Of a stretch of DNA of 64,000 nucleotides, positions 37,906 to 48,532 are shown one piece after another (within the stretch, counting starts at the first letter, position 1; every line of letters begins with the position of its first letter). Location: assembly GCF_900101785.1 (NCBI RefSeq), contig NZ_LT629688.1, positions 62,001-126,000 on the forward strand, written 5' to 3'. The notes under the pieces were generated by a model. It saw nothing but the letters and a program-made list of their open reading frames with translations. It searched no databases and had not been told where the DNA came from. Source of the DNA: Auraticoccus monumenti. GTDB lineage: Bacteria > Actinomycetota > Actinomycetes > Propionibacteriales > Propionibacteriaceae. Position numbers and translations under genes: made by a program.

Positions 37906-39315
37906 ATGGCCAGAGCGACGAGACCGGCGTACAGCTGCACCGAGTGCGGCTGGACGAGCGTGCGCTGGGTCGGGCGGTGCGGTGAGTGCCAGACCTGGGG
38001 CTCGGTCGCCGAGCAGGGCGCCCCGAAGCTGGCCGCGGTGCAGAGCTCGGTCCCGGTCGCCAAGGCGGTGCCGATCTCCTCGGTGGCCGCCGACGCCGCC
38101 GCGCGCACCCTGACCGGCATCGGTGAGCTGGACCGGGTGCTGGGCGACGGCCTGGTGCCGGGAGCGGTGGTGCTGCTGGCCGGCGAACCCGGGGTGGGCA
38201 AGTCGACGCTGCTGCTCGAGGTGGCCTCCCGCTGGGCCGGCGAGGGGCGGCGCACCCTCTACGTCACCGGCGAGGAGTCCGCCGCGCAGGTGCGACTGCG
38301 GGCCGGTCGCACCGACGCCCTGGCCGACGAGCTCTACCTGGCCGCGGAGACCGACCTCGGGACGATCCTCGGTCACATCGAGGAGGTGTCGCCCTCGCTG
38401 ATGGTGCTGGACTCGGTGCAGACGGTCGGCAGCGCCGAGGCGGAGGGCTCCCCCGGCGGGGTGACCCAGGTCCGGGAGGTGACGGCCGCGCTGGTCCGGG
38501 TGGCCAAGCGGCGCGGCATGGCGGTGGTGATCGTCGGGCACGTCACCAAGGAGGGCGCGATCGCCGGTCCACGGCTGCTGGAGCACCTGGTCGACGTGGT
38601 GCTGGCCTTCGAGGGCGACCGGCACTCGGGCTTCCGGATGGTCCGGGCCACCAAGAACCGCTTCGGTCCCGCCGACGAGGTGGGCTGCTTCGAGATGTCC
38701 GAGCAGGGCATCGTCGAGGTGACCGACCCGTCGGGGCTCTTCACCTCCCAGCACACCGACCCGGTGCCCGGCACCTGCATCACGGTGACGATGGAGGGAC
38801 GCCGGCCGCTGCTGGCCGAGATCCAGGCGCTGGTGGCCCCGTCCGCCCTGCAGGTCCCCCGGCGCACCACGCACGGGTTGGAGTCCGCGCGGGTGTCGAT
38901 GATCCTCGCGGTGCTGGAGCGCCGCTGCGGCATCCGGCTGGCCAACAAGGACGTCTACGTCTCCACGGTGGGCGGGGCCAAGGTGGGTGACCCCGGGGCC
39001 GACCTGGCCATCGCCCTGGCCGTGGCCTCGGCGGCGACCAACGAGCCGGTGCCGACGGGGCTGATCGCCCTGGGCGAGGTGGGGCTGGCCGGTGAGCTGC
39101 GGCGGATCCCCTCCCCCGAGCGACGGGTGGCCGAGGCCGCCCGGCTGGGGTTCACCGCGGCGCTGATGCCGCCCTCGACCCAGCCGGGACCAGCCGGTCC
39201 GCCCGCCCGCCGCGGGAGTGGTGGTGGTGGGCTCGCGGTGCGGCACGCGATGACCCTCGGCGGGGCCCTGGCCGCGCTGCAGTCGGCTGCGGAGCGTCCC
39301 GACGGGCGGCGGTGA
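37906..39315 (+). CDS. radA: DNA repair protein RadA
   Basis: RecA-like branch-migration helicase of homologous recombination, 469 residues. The N-terminal zinc finger CTECG...CGECQ (about residues 10-31), Walker A GEPGVGKST (near 93-101), the RadA-specific KNRFGPADEVG, and the C-terminal Lon-protease-like domain (GGAKVGDPGADLAIALAVASA) are intact. ATG at 37906 has TACGGT 7 bases upstream, so an upstream in-frame start at 37876 is rejected. The stop overlaps the next gene. radA-disA proximity is conserved in Actinobacteria. Confidence 0.96.
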   Translation: MARATRPAYSCTECGWTSVRWVGRCGECQTWGSVAEQGAPKLAAVQSSVPVAKAVPISSVAADAAARTLTGIGELDRVLGDGLVPGAVVLLAGEPGVGKSTLLLEVASRWAGEGRRTLYVTGEESAAQVRLRAGRTDALADELYLAAETDLGTILGHIEEVSPSLMVLDSVQTVGSAEAEGSPGGVTQVREVTAALVRVAKRRGMAVVIVGHVTKEGAIAGPRLLEHLVDVVLAFEGDRHSGFRMVRATKNRFGPADEVGCFEMSEQGIVEVTDPSGLFTSQHTDPVPGTCITVTMEGRRPLLAEIQALVAPSALQVPRRTTHGLESARVSMILAVLERRCGIRLANKDVYVSTVGGAKVGDPGADLAIALAVASAATNEPVPTGLIALGEVGLAGELRRIPSPERRVAEAARLGFTAALMPPSTQPGPAGPPARRGSGGGGLAVRHAMTLGGALAALQSAAERPDGRR

Positions 39316-39770
39316 ACCGGCGCACCGAACGGCTCCCGACCGGCACGGGCACCGGCGGCGGGTCGGACACGGGGGCTGGGCGCGCGTCGGTCCGGCCCAG
39401 GTCACGCCGACGGCCGGTCCTGCTGGTCTGGCTGGTGGCCGTGGTGCTGCTGGGGGCGGCGCTGCAGCTGGTGCGGGGCGGCTCGGGGCTGGTCGACGCG
39501 GCCGGTGGCGTCCTGTACGCACTCGCCTGGGCCCTGCTCGTGGCCCTGCTGGTTCCGCGTGCCCGGGCGGTCACGTGCGCGGCGGTGGCGGCCGGGGTGG
39601 GGGTGGTGCTGGAGCTGCTGCAGCTCACCGGTCTTCCCGCCCGGTGGTCCGGGCAGCTCCCGCCGCTGCGGCTGCTGCTGGGCACCACGTTCACCCCCTG
39701 GGACCTGCTGACCTGCCTGCTCGGCGCTGCGCTGGGCGGGCTGCTGCTGGCCCGGCGGACACCGCGGTGA
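39312..39770 (+). CDS. DUF2809-like membrane protein
   Basis: A 152-residue protein with a Gly/Thr/Arg-rich N-terminal tail and four membrane helices (VLLVWLVAVVLLGAALQL; AGGVLYALAWALLVALLVP; AVAAGVGVVLELLQLTGLP; LLTCLLGAALGGLLLA). The LELLQLTG and LLLGTTFTPWDLLT segments fit the DUF2809 family, which has no known function. The GTG start overlaps the radA stop (GTGA), so it is co-translated with radA. Confidence 0.72.
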   Translation: MNRRTERLPTGTGTGGGSDTGAGRASVRPRSRRRPVLLVWLVAVVLLGAALQLVRGGSGLVDAAGGVLYALAWALLVALLVPRARAVTCAAVAAGVGVVLELLQLTGLPARWSGQLPPLRLLLGTTFTPWDLLTCLLGAALGGLLLARRTPR

Positions 39771-39843
39771 GGACCGTCGGAGCGGCTCCGGCCCGGCGCC
39801 TCCACCCCCCGACCCGTCACCGGGCCCCACTAGGGTGACGACC

Positions 39844-40905
39844 GTGAGCTCCGACCCGACGGCCCAGCTGCGCCGCTTCCGTGCGCTGGTGGCCCCCGGC
39901 ACGCCGCTGCGCGACGGCCTGGAGCGGGTGCTGCGCGGACGGACCGGCGCCCTGGTGGTGCTGGGGACGAACAAGACGGTCGAGCACGTCTCCACCGGCG
40001 GATTCCAGCTGGACACCCCCCTGACGCCGATGGCCCTGCGCGAGCTGGCCAAGATGGACGGCGCGCTGGTGCTGAGCAGCGACCTGGCCCGGATCGTGGC
40101 CGCCGGTGTCCAGCTGATGCCCGACGCCGCCATCGACACCCTCGAGACCGGCACCCGGCACCGCACCGCCGACCGGGTGGCCCGCCAGACCGGCCTGCCG
40201 GCGGTGACCGTGTCGGCGTCGATGTCCACCATCGCCCTGTTCCTCCCCGACGGCCGGCACCCGGTGGAGCCGTCGGACCTGGTCCTCGGTCGGGCCCACC
40301 AGGCCCTGCAGACGCTGGAGCGCTACGCCAACCGGCTGTGGACCCTGCTCACCCAGCTCTCCTCGCTCGAGGTGCAGGACCAGGTCACGGTCAAGGACGT
40401 GGTGCTGGTGATGCAGCGTCTGGAGATGGTCCGCCGCCTGGAGCTCGAGCTGGACGACTACGTGCTCAGCCTGGGTACCGACGGCCGGCTGCTGGACCTG
40501 CAGATGCGTGAGCTGGACTCCCACGGGCTGGAGGTGGCCGAGCTGCTCGAGCGCGACTACAGCACCGACGAGGGACCCGGCCTGAGCGTGCTGGCCCTGC
40601 GCGCGCTGGACACCACCGAGCTGCTGGAGCCGCTCACCGTGGCCCGGGCCGCGGGGTTCTCCGCCGAGGACCACCTGGACCGGCGGCTGACGCCACGCGG
40701 GCACCGTCAGGTGGCGCAGATCCAGCGTCTCCCCGCGTCGCTGGGGGAGCGGCTGCTGGAGCACTTCGGCGGTCTGCAGGCCCTGTTCAGCGCCTCCAAG
40801 ACGGAGCTGCAGGAGGTGGAGGGTGTCGGCGAGCAGCGCGCCCGTGCCATCCGCGACGGTCTGATCCGGGTGGCCGAGGCCGCCTACACCGAGCGCCTGG
40901 TCTGA
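39844..40905 (+). CDS. disA: Diadenylate cyclase DisA (DNA integrity scanning protein)
   Basis: Makes cyclic di-AMP from two ATP and scans DNA. The 353-residue protein has the N-terminal DAC domain with DGALVLS and the RHR motif GTRHRTADR (near residues 105-113), a helical linker, and a C-terminal HhH domain (LEHFGGLQALFSASKTELQEVEGVGEQRARAI). GTG at 39844 is chosen because TAGGGT ends 7 bases upstream; GTG 39835 lies within that box. The order radA, small membrane gene, disA is as in other Actinobacteria. Confidence 0.95.
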   Translation: MSSDPTAQLRRFRALVAPGTPLRDGLERVLRGRTGALVVLGTNKTVEHVSTGGFQLDTPLTPMALRELAKMDGALVLSSDLARIVAAGVQLMPDAAIDTLETGTRHRTADRVARQTGLPAVTVSASMSTIALFLPDGRHPVEPSDLVLGRAHQALQTLERYANRLWTLLTQLSSLEVQDQVTVKDVVLVMQRLEMVRRLELELDDYVLSLGTDGRLLDLQMRELDSHGLEVAELLERDYSTDEGPGLSVLALRALDTTELLEPLTVARAAGFSAEDHLDRRLTPRGHRQVAQIQRLPASLGERLLEHFGGLQALFSASKTELQEVEGVGEQRARAIRDGLIRVAEAAYTERLV

Positions 40906-40915
40906 GCGCCGGCCG

Positions 40916-41752
40916 TCAGCCGAGGCGCATCACCAGCTGGACCGGTTCGGCCTTCTCGAAGACCGCGGTGGCCACGTAGGTGCCGGGCCGCAGCGCGTCC
41001 TCGTCCAGGCCGCAGTCGTCCTCGCTGCGACGGCCCTGCCAGGTCGTCGTCCACTCGTGGGCCTGCTCCGGCTCCAGGGTGACCGTCGTCGCCGGGAGCC
41101 ACTCCGCGCACTGGTCGGTCGTCCAGATGCGGTCGGTGCCGGAGTAGATCCGCAGCTCGAAGGAGCCCTGGTCGACGGTCAGCTCGCAGGTGCCGCTGGT
41201 GCCGTTGATGACCGACAGCTCCAGCTCGTGGTCCTCACCGACGGACGGGGTGGCGGAACCGGTCAGCGTGACCCGCAGGTCCTCGCTGGCGCAGCGGGCC
41301 GGTTCGGCCTCCGCCTCCTCCTCCGCCTTCTTCTCGGCCTCGGCCTTCTTGTCCGCCTCCGCCTTCTTGTCCGCCTCCGCCTTCTTGTCCGCCTCCGCCT
41401 TCTTGTCCGCCTCCGCCTTCTTGTCGGCCTCCGCCTTCTCCTCGGCCGCCGCCTTCTCCTCCGCCTCCTGCTCCGACGCCCCCTGGCCGCCGGTGTCCGG
41501 GGAGACGCTCGGGGACGGGCCGGAGGAGGGCGTCGGGCTGGGCGAGGTGCTCGGGCCGGGCGAGGCCGAGGCACCGGCCGCCGGGGTGCTGCTCGGGGTG
41601 GAGCCCGGGACGGCCGCCAGCTCGTCGTCGCCGGCCGGTCGGAAGGCCCAGACGGCCACCAGCACGACGAGCAGCAGCGCCACGAGGACGGCAGCACGAC
41701 GCAGCCAGTAGGTGCGCGGTTCCTCGGGCCCCACGGGGTGCAGCACACTCAT
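40916..41752 (-). CDS. Membrane-anchored protein with Pro/Ser linker and (EADKKA)n charged repeat
   Basis: A 278-residue protein in the position of mycobacterial Rv3587c. One membrane helix (AAVLVALLLVVLVAVWAF, about residues 19-36) is followed by a Ser/Pro/Thr-rich stretch, a highly charged Lys/Glu/Ala helix built of five EADKKA units, and an exported beta-rich domain with four cysteines (ARCASE, GTCELTV, TDQCAEW, DDCGLDE) resembling DUF4232/proteinase-inhibitor-like folds. It may act at the cell wall; function is unknown. ATG at 41752 is the natural start. It converges with disA, 10 bases apart. Confidence 0.78.
   Translation of the reverse strand: MSVLHPVGPEEPRTYWLRRAAVLVALLLVVLVAVWAFRPAGDDELAAVPGSTPSSTPAAGASASPGPSTSPSPTPSSGPSPSVSPDTGGQGASEQEAEEKAAAEEKAEADKKAEADKKAEADKKAEADKKAEADKKAEAEKKAEEEAEAEPARCASEDLRVTLTGSATPSVGEDHELELSVINGTSGTCELTVDQGSFELRIYSGTDRIWTTDQCAEWLPATTVTLEPEQAHEWTTTWQGRRSEDDCGLDEDALRPGTYVATAVFEKAEPVQLVMRLG
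41346..41435 (-). repeat. Five tandem 18-bp repeats encoding EADKKA
   Basis: The plus-strand unit TTCTTGTCCGCCTCCGCC is repeated five times without gaps, the last with one change (GTCGG). It encodes a Lys/Glu/Ala helix in the anchored protein. Near-perfect identity suggests recent slippage or unequal exchange. Confidence 0.92.
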
Positions 41753-41825
41753 GCGGTGAGCGTAGGTCTGGTTGGTGCCGATCCACCGGGGCCGCGCCGC
41801 GCGGTGCGCCGATTAGGGTGCGGGG

Positions 41826-42740
41826 GTGCCTGACGCCGACCGACCACCTGCGGCCGCGGAGCTGGTGCAGCGGGTCTGCGACTGGTTCCCCGGTGCCGCG
41901 CGCGACCTCCCCTGGCGTCGTCCCGGCACCGGCGCCTGGCCGGTGATGGTCAGCGAGTTCATGCTGCAGCAGACGCCGGTGGCCCGGGTGCTGGAGCCGT
42001 GGCGGCAGTGGGTGGAGCGCTGGCCGGAACCCTCCGCGCTGGCCGCCGACCCGGTCTCGGAGGCCATCCGGGCCTGGGGCCGGCTGGGCTACCCGCGCCG
42101 GGCCGTCCGGCTGCACGCGGCCGCGGTGGCCATCACCGAGCACCACGGCGGGGTGGTGCCCACCGACCACGACGAGCTGCTGGCCCTCCCGGGGGTCGGT
42201 GGGTACACCGCGGCGGCGGTGCTCTCCTTCGCCCACCGGCAGCGCCACGTCGTGCTGGACACCAACGTCCGCCGGGTGCTGGCCCGGACCCTCGACGGCC
42301 GCGCCCACCCCGACCGCTCGCCCACCGTGGCCGAGCGCCGCCAGGCCGCCGCGCTGCTCCCCGACGACCCGGCGCGGGCCGCCGCCTGGGCGGCGTCCTC
42401 GATGGAGCTGGGTGCGCTGGTCTGCACCGCCCGCTCCCCCGCCTGCCCGCGGTGCCCGGTCGCCGACCTGTGCCGCTGGCGGGCCCTCGGCCACCCCGCC
42501 TGGGACGGTCCGCCGCGGCGCGGGCAGACCTGGCAGGGCACCGACCGGCAGTGCCGGGGACGTCTGCTGGCCGTGCTCCGCGACGCCGTGGGCACCGTCC
42601 CCAGCGCGGAGCTGCTGGCGGCCTGGCCGGACCGGACGCAGGCGTCCCGGGCGCTGGCCGGTCTAGTCGCCGACGGCCTGGCGGTGGAGGACGACCACGG
42701 GGTGGGGCTGCCCGGTGGGGGCACCGGAGAGGCACCCTGA
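41826..42740 (+). CDS. mutY: A/G-specific adenine glycosylase MutY
   Basis: Base-excision enzyme that removes adenine opposite 8-oxoguanine. The 304-residue protein has the catalytic Glu44 region SEFMLQQTPV, the helix-hairpin-helix LPGVGGYTAAAV with catalytic Asp in VVLDTNVRRV, and the 4Fe-4S loop CTARSPACPRCPVADLC. The C-terminal Nudix-like domain is reduced to a short winged region, as often in Actinobacteria. GTG at 41826 has TAGGGT 6 bases upstream (leaderless). Confidence 0.94.
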   Translation: MPDADRPPAAAELVQRVCDWFPGAARDLPWRRPGTGAWPVMVSEFMLQQTPVARVLEPWRQWVERWPEPSALAADPVSEAIRAWGRLGYPRRAVRLHAAAVAITEHHGGVVPTDHDELLALPGVGGYTAAAVLSFAHRQRHVVLDTNVRRVLARTLDGRAHPDRSPTVAERRQAAALLPDDPARAAAWAASSMELGALVCTARSPACPRCPVADLCRWRALGHPAWDGPPRRGQTWQGTDRQCRGRLLAVLRDAVGTVPSAELLAAWPDRTQASRALAGLVADGLAVEDDHGVGLPGGGTGEAP

Positions 42741-42825
42741 GGACACCCTGAGGGGCCGCCTCGTCGTGGCTGAGAGCCCTCCTGGCGTGACACGATGGGC
42801 GCAGCTACCACCACGAGGAGAAGTC

Positions 42826-43479
42826 ATGACGCAGCCACCCGTCTCGGGCCCGGACTCCGGCGGACAGTACGGGCAGTCGCAGCCCGGCGGCTCCGACCCC
42901 TACTCCCAGCAGCAGGGCCAGTCCCAGCCCAGCGCCGCCGACCCCTACTCCCAGCAGTACGGCCAGTCCCAGCCCAGCGCCGCCGACCCCTACTCCCAGC
43001 AGTACGGCCAGTCCCAGCCCAGCGCCGCGGACCCCTACTCCCAGCAGTACGGGCAGTCCCAGGCCAGCGCGTCGGACCCCTACCAGCAGTACGGGCAGTC
43101 CCAGGGCAGCGCGTCCGACCCCTACTCCCAGCCCTACGGGCAGCAGCAGGGCTACGGCATGCAGTCCTACCCGGCCCAGCCCTACGGCTACGCCCAGATG
43201 ATGGCGCCGGACCACCCGAAGTCGACCATGGTGCTGGTGCTCGGCATCCTGGCCCTCGTCCTCGGCGGCGTCACCGGACCCTTCGCCTGGTACATCGGCG
43301 GCAAGGCCCGCAAGGAGGTCAAGGCCAACCCCGGCCAGTACAAGGACGGCGGCATGCTGACCGTCGGCTGGGTGCTCGGCATCGTCGGCACCGCCTACCT
43401 GGCCCTGATGGCCGTCTTCATCATCATCTACATCGTGGCCATCGTCGCCGTCCTCGGCGTCGGAGCCGCGTCCTACTGA
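42826..43479 (+). CDS. DUF4190-type membrane protein with Gln/Ser/Tyr-rich tandem repeats
   Basis: A 217-residue protein. Residues about 12-110 consist of five or six imperfect 15-residue repeats (consensus YGQSQPSAADPYSQQ), low in charge and likely disordered. The C-terminal part has two or three membrane helices (STMVLVLGILALVLGGVTGPFAWYIGGKARKEVK and ALMAVFIIIYIVAIVAVLGV) typical of DUF4190 proteins. Function is unknown. ATG at 42826 follows GAGGAG by 5 bases. The end overlaps the convergent transporter gene by 7 bases. Confidence 0.82.
   Translation: MTQPPVSGPDSGGQYGQSQPGGSDPYSQQQGQSQPSAADPYSQQYGQSQPSAADPYSQQYGQSQPSAADPYSQQYGQSQASASDPYQQYGQSQGSASDPYSQPYGQQQGYGMQSYPAQPYGYAQMMAPDHPKSTMVLVLGILALVLGGVTGPFAWYIGGKARKEVKANPGQYKDGGMLTVGWVLGIVGTAYLALMAVFIIIYIVAIVAVLGVGAASY
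42869..43140 (+). repeat. Imperfect 45-bp tandem repeats in the DUF4190 protein gene
   Basis: About six units, each with GGCCAGTCCCAGCCCAGC followed by a GACCCCTACTCCCAGCAG-type half. The middle three (about 42915-43050) are nearly identical and the outer ones have diverged or lost a codon. The period is 45 bases, so frame is kept. Confidence 0.85.
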
Positions 43480-44351
43480 GCCGCCTCCACGCGAGGCGCC
43501 CGCCCCGACCTGGTGGCCCCGACGCTGGCCAGCACCACGCAGACCAGCGCCGCCCACTGGGTCGGGGTGAGCAGCTCCGAGAGCAGCAGCCACGCCGCGA
43601 TCGCCGCGGCCGCCGGCTCCAGGCTCATCAGCACCCCGAACACCCGCGGCGGCATCCGGCGCAGCGCCGCCAGCTCCAGGCTGTAGGGCACCACCGAGGA
43701 CAGCACCCCGACGGCCACCCCGATCAGCAGCACGTCCGGCCTCAGCAGGACGGGGCCCGCCACGGCCACCGCCGGCCCGGCCACCAGCGCCAGCCCCACC
43801 AGACTGGCCACCGCCAGCCCCGACACCCCCGACCAGCGCCGTCCGGTGCGTGCGGCCAGCAGGATGTAGCCGGCCCAGAAGGCCGCGGCCACCAGCGCGA
43901 ACAGCACCCCGAGCGGGTCCAGCCCGGTGGGGTCGAAGCCCAGCAGCGTCACCCCGAGACCGGCCAGCAGGACCCAGATCAGGTCCCGCGCCCGGCGTGA
44001 GCCGAGCACGGCCACGGCCAGCGGTCCCAGGAACTCGATCGTCACCGCCATCCCCAGCGGGATCCGGGCGAAGGAGTGGTAGATGGCGGCGTTCATCCCG
44101 GCCAGGCAGCCCCCGTAGGCCAGCACCACCAGCCAGTCCCGGCGGCTCCGCCCGCGCAGCCTCGGGCGGGTGAGCAGCAGCAGCACCACGGCCGCGGTCA
44201 GCAGCCGCATCATCACCATGGCCGTGGGTGGCACCAGGGTGAACAGGTCCTTGGCCACGGCCGCACCGACCTGCAGGGACACGATGCCGGTCAGCACCAG
44301 CCCGGTGGCCGGGACCCGGTCGAGGAACGCGGGGGTCGGCGGTGTCGGCAC
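43473..44351 (-). CDS. EamA/RhtA-family transporter (drug/metabolite superfamily)
   Basis: Ten-helix membrane protein of 292 residues built from two EamA repeats (about 15-140 and 150-285). Characteristic elements are RLLTAAVVLLLL, NAAIYHSFARIPLGMAVTIEFLGPLAVAVLGSRR and SSVVPYSLELAALRRMPPRVFGVLMSLEPAAAAIAAWLLLSE, closest to RhtA (threonine/homoserine exporter) types. The substrate is unproven. GTG at 44351 has CAGCAT 6 bases upstream. The gene separates mutY from clpC. Confidence 0.88.
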   Translation of the reverse strand: MPTPPTPAFLDRVPATGLVLTGIVSLQVGAAVAKDLFTLVPPTAMVMMRLLTAAVVLLLLTRPRLRGRSRRDWLVVLAYGGCLAGMNAAIYHSFARIPLGMAVTIEFLGPLAVAVLGSRRARDLIWVLLAGLGVTLLGFDPTGLDPLGVLFALVAAAFWAGYILLAARTGRRWSGVSGLAVASLVGLALVAGPAVAVAGPVLLRPDVLLIGVAVGVLSSVVPYSLELAALRRMPPRVFGVLMSLEPAAAAIAAWLLLSELLTPTQWAALVCVVLASVGATRSGRAPRVEAAQ

Positions 44352-44391
44352 CCGGTGATGCTGTCACAGGTGGCAGCTGCCCCGGGACACG

Positions 44392-44427
44392 ACGAGGGCC
44401 CCGGGACTCTCGTCCCGGGGCCCTCGT
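44392..44427 (-). terminator. Terminator hairpin of clpC (16-bp perfect stem)
   Basis: A 16-bp perfectly paired GC-rich stem with a TCTC loop starts 24 bases past the clpC stop. There is no U-tract. Confidence 0.85.
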
Positions 44428-44451
44428 GCGACCTGCTGGCCGGCTCCTGCG

Positions 44452-46989
<2,538 letters not shown>

Positions 46990-47181
46990 CAGCATCTCCT
47001 CACGCGGCGCTGGCCCGGGCGGCGTACACGGAAGACGCGCTCGACCACCAGCTCCTTGGTTCAACTCTAGTCAGACCGACGGACCGTCAGCTCCGCACCG
47101 GTGGCACCGGACGCCGCTGGAGACGAATCCGTCGTCTGCATGGCTCAACGGTGCGCCCTGCTCGACTTGTTCCGCGCATGT

Positions 47182-47199
47182 GTTCGCCGTCGGCGCAAC
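47182..47199. promoter_or_regulatory. ClgR-like site upstream of clpC
   Basis: GTTCGC-CGTCG-GCGCAAC contains the CGC-N5-GCG palindromic core of ClgR sites, which activate clp genes in other Actinobacteria. Flanking bases match the published pattern only in part, and the site lies about 190 bases before the start codon. Confidence 0.4.
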
Positions 47200-47220
47200 A
47201 CTCCGTCACCCCGGGCGCGG

Positions 47221-47256
47221 CTCCGGCGCCCCGGTCGGGTGACCGGGGCGCCGGAG
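47221..47256 (-). terminator. Terminator hairpin of lsr2 (16-bp perfect stem)
   Basis: A 16-bp perfectly paired stem of CTCCGGCGCCCCGGTC and its complement with a 4-base loop lies 45 bases after the lsr2 stop; no U-tract is present. Confidence 0.85.
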
Positions 47257-47300
47257 GAGTCGCCGTGCGGCCGCCGACCGTGGTCGGCGGCTGGGGCGCG

Positions 47301-47642
47301 TCAGGCGTGGGCGCGCTCGTAGGCCTCGCGGACCTCGGTGGGCACCCGACCGCGGCTGCTGACCTGCATGCCGTTCTCGGCCGCCCAGGCGCGGACGTCG
47401 GTGGCGTTGGCCTTGCTGCTGTCGTTGCGCCCAGCGGACCGGGCCGAGCCGCCGCTCTTGCGGCGCCCACCAGAACGACGGGCGTGGCCGACCCACGGTG
47501 CGAGATCGGCGCGGAGCTTCTCGGCGTTCTCGTCGGACAGGTCGATCTCGTACTCCACCCCGTCCAGGGCGAAGTTCACGGTCTGCGTCGCAGGCCCGTG
47601 GTCGACGTCGTCCTCGAGGACGATCTCGACGCGTTGTGCCAT
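47301..47642 (-). CDS. lsr2: Nucleoid-associated protein Lsr2
   Basis: H-NS-like xenogeneic silencer that bridges AT-rich DNA, 113 residues. The N-terminal dimerisation domain (RVEIVLEDDVDHGPATQTVNFALDGVEYEIDLSDENAEKL) and a basic linker precede the C-terminal DNA-binding domain with the AT-hook-like SSRGRVPTEVREAYERAHA, where RGR inserts into the minor groove. ATG at 47642 is preceded by AAAGGAAA; earlier in-frame ATGs are in the leader. Its own leader (47643-47700) is markedly AT-richer than the surroundings, which may allow autoregulation. Confidence 0.95.
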   Translation of the reverse strand: MAQRVEIVLEDDVDHGPATQTVNFALDGVEYEIDLSDENAEKLRADLAPWVGHARRSGGRRKSGGSARSAGRNDSSKANATDVRAWAAENGMQVSSRGRVPTEVREAYERAHA

Positions 47643-47734
47643 TTCTGATTTTCCTTTCATCACAATTCCCCCGAACTGGATCTACCAGGAAAGGCTAGTG
47701 CATGGGACGAGCCGCGGCGACCGAATGCGCGAAA

Positions 47735-47760
47735 CGCACCTGAAAAAGTATTCAGGTGCG
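47735..47760 (-). terminator. Terminator hairpin of the coiled-coil protein gene
   Basis: CGCACCTGAA and TTCAGGTGCG form a 10-bp perfect stem with a 6-base loop, 20 bases past the stop at 47781, followed on the minus strand by TTT. It separates this gene from lsr2. Confidence 0.78.
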
Positions 47761-47780
47761 CTTCAGGCGGCTCGCAGGAA

Positions 47781-48500
47781 TCAGGCCTGGCGGCGCTGCT
47801 GCTCCGGCTCGGGCTCGGCGCCGACGGCGCGCAGGTCGACCACGGTGGGGTGGTTGCCGTCGGACCAGATCTGCTCGGCGGTGGGGACCCCTCGGCGCGG
47901 CAGAGTCAGGACCTCGCCGTCGGTGAGGGCGGCCAGCTCGTGCTCGCGGCGGGCCAGCTCGGCGCGGAGGTCGTCCACGGTCGCGTCCTGCTCGGCGAGC
48001 CGGTCGCGGAGCGCCGCCTTGTCCCCGCGGAGGCTGGAGACCTCGGGCAGCAGGGTGGCGATCTCGCGGCGCAGCCCCTTGACCTGGGTGCGCAGCGTGC
48101 TGACGCGGTGCTCGAGGACCTCGGTGTGCTGGCGCTGGGCGGTGAGCCGACCCTCGAGGGTGTCCAGCACGGACAGGTTGTCGGCCCGCTCGCTGCTCAG
48201 CTCCTCGCCGTGGGCGCGGGCCTGCTCGAGCACCTGGGTGGCGTGCTGCTCGCGGACCCGGCGCAGGGTGCGGCCTGCTGCGCGCCAGGCCATGCCCAGC
48301 GCGAGGGCGCCGGCGACGACGGCCAGCACCAGCCCGACCCGGACGAACCACAGCGACCCGAAGCCGGCCGCGGTGGCCAGCACGGCACCGGTCAGGAGCA
48401 CGCCGATGGAGGCGGTGCGACCCGCCGGGGTGTCGGCGGGCGCGCGGTGGGTGGCGGGAGCCGTGGCGGTGCGGGAGTCGCTGCGGGAAGTGGTGCTCAC
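47781..48500 (-). CDS. Membrane protein with long coiled coil, unrecognised
   Basis: A 239-residue protein: disordered Ser/Thr/Ala-rich start, two membrane helices (ASIGVLLTGAVLATAAGFGSLWF and VGLVLAVVAGALALGMAW, about residues 30-72), then a cytoplasmic coiled coil of about 110 residues rich in Arg, Glu, Gln and Leu, and a short tail with VPTAEQIWSDGNHPTVVDL. It could scaffold or sense at the membrane, but no family is recognised. GTG at 48500 has TAGGAT 7 bases upstream (leaderless). Confidence 0.78.
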   Translation of the reverse strand: MSTTSRSDSRTATAPATHRAPADTPAGRTASIGVLLTGAVLATAAGFGSLWFVRVGLVLAVVAGALALGMAWRAAGRTLRRVREQHATQVLEQARAHGEELSSERADNLSVLDTLEGRLTAQRQHTEVLEHRVSTLRTQVKGLRREIATLLPEVSSLRGDKAALRDRLAEQDATVDDLRAELARREHELAALTDGEVLTLPRRGVPTAEQIWSDGNHPTVVDLRAVGAEPEPEQQRRQA

Positions 48501-48532
48501 GACCGGGATCCTACTGCGGGCGAGGGTTCGGA

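Larger units (their letters stand above)
46990..47300. other. 311-base gap between lsr2 and clpC: clpC leader/promoter and lsr2 terminator
   Basis: No gene is supported. It holds the clpC Shine-Dalgarno, a minus-strand -10-like TAGAGT (about 47068-47073), a ClgR-like site (47182-47199) and the 16-bp lsr2 terminator hairpin (47221-47256). Confidence 0.7.

Noticed and set aside
41346-41435. Tandem repeats considered as a CRISPR-like array
   Set aside because: Units are contiguous with no spacers and encode a protein stalk; no cas genes are near. The same holds for 12140-12199.
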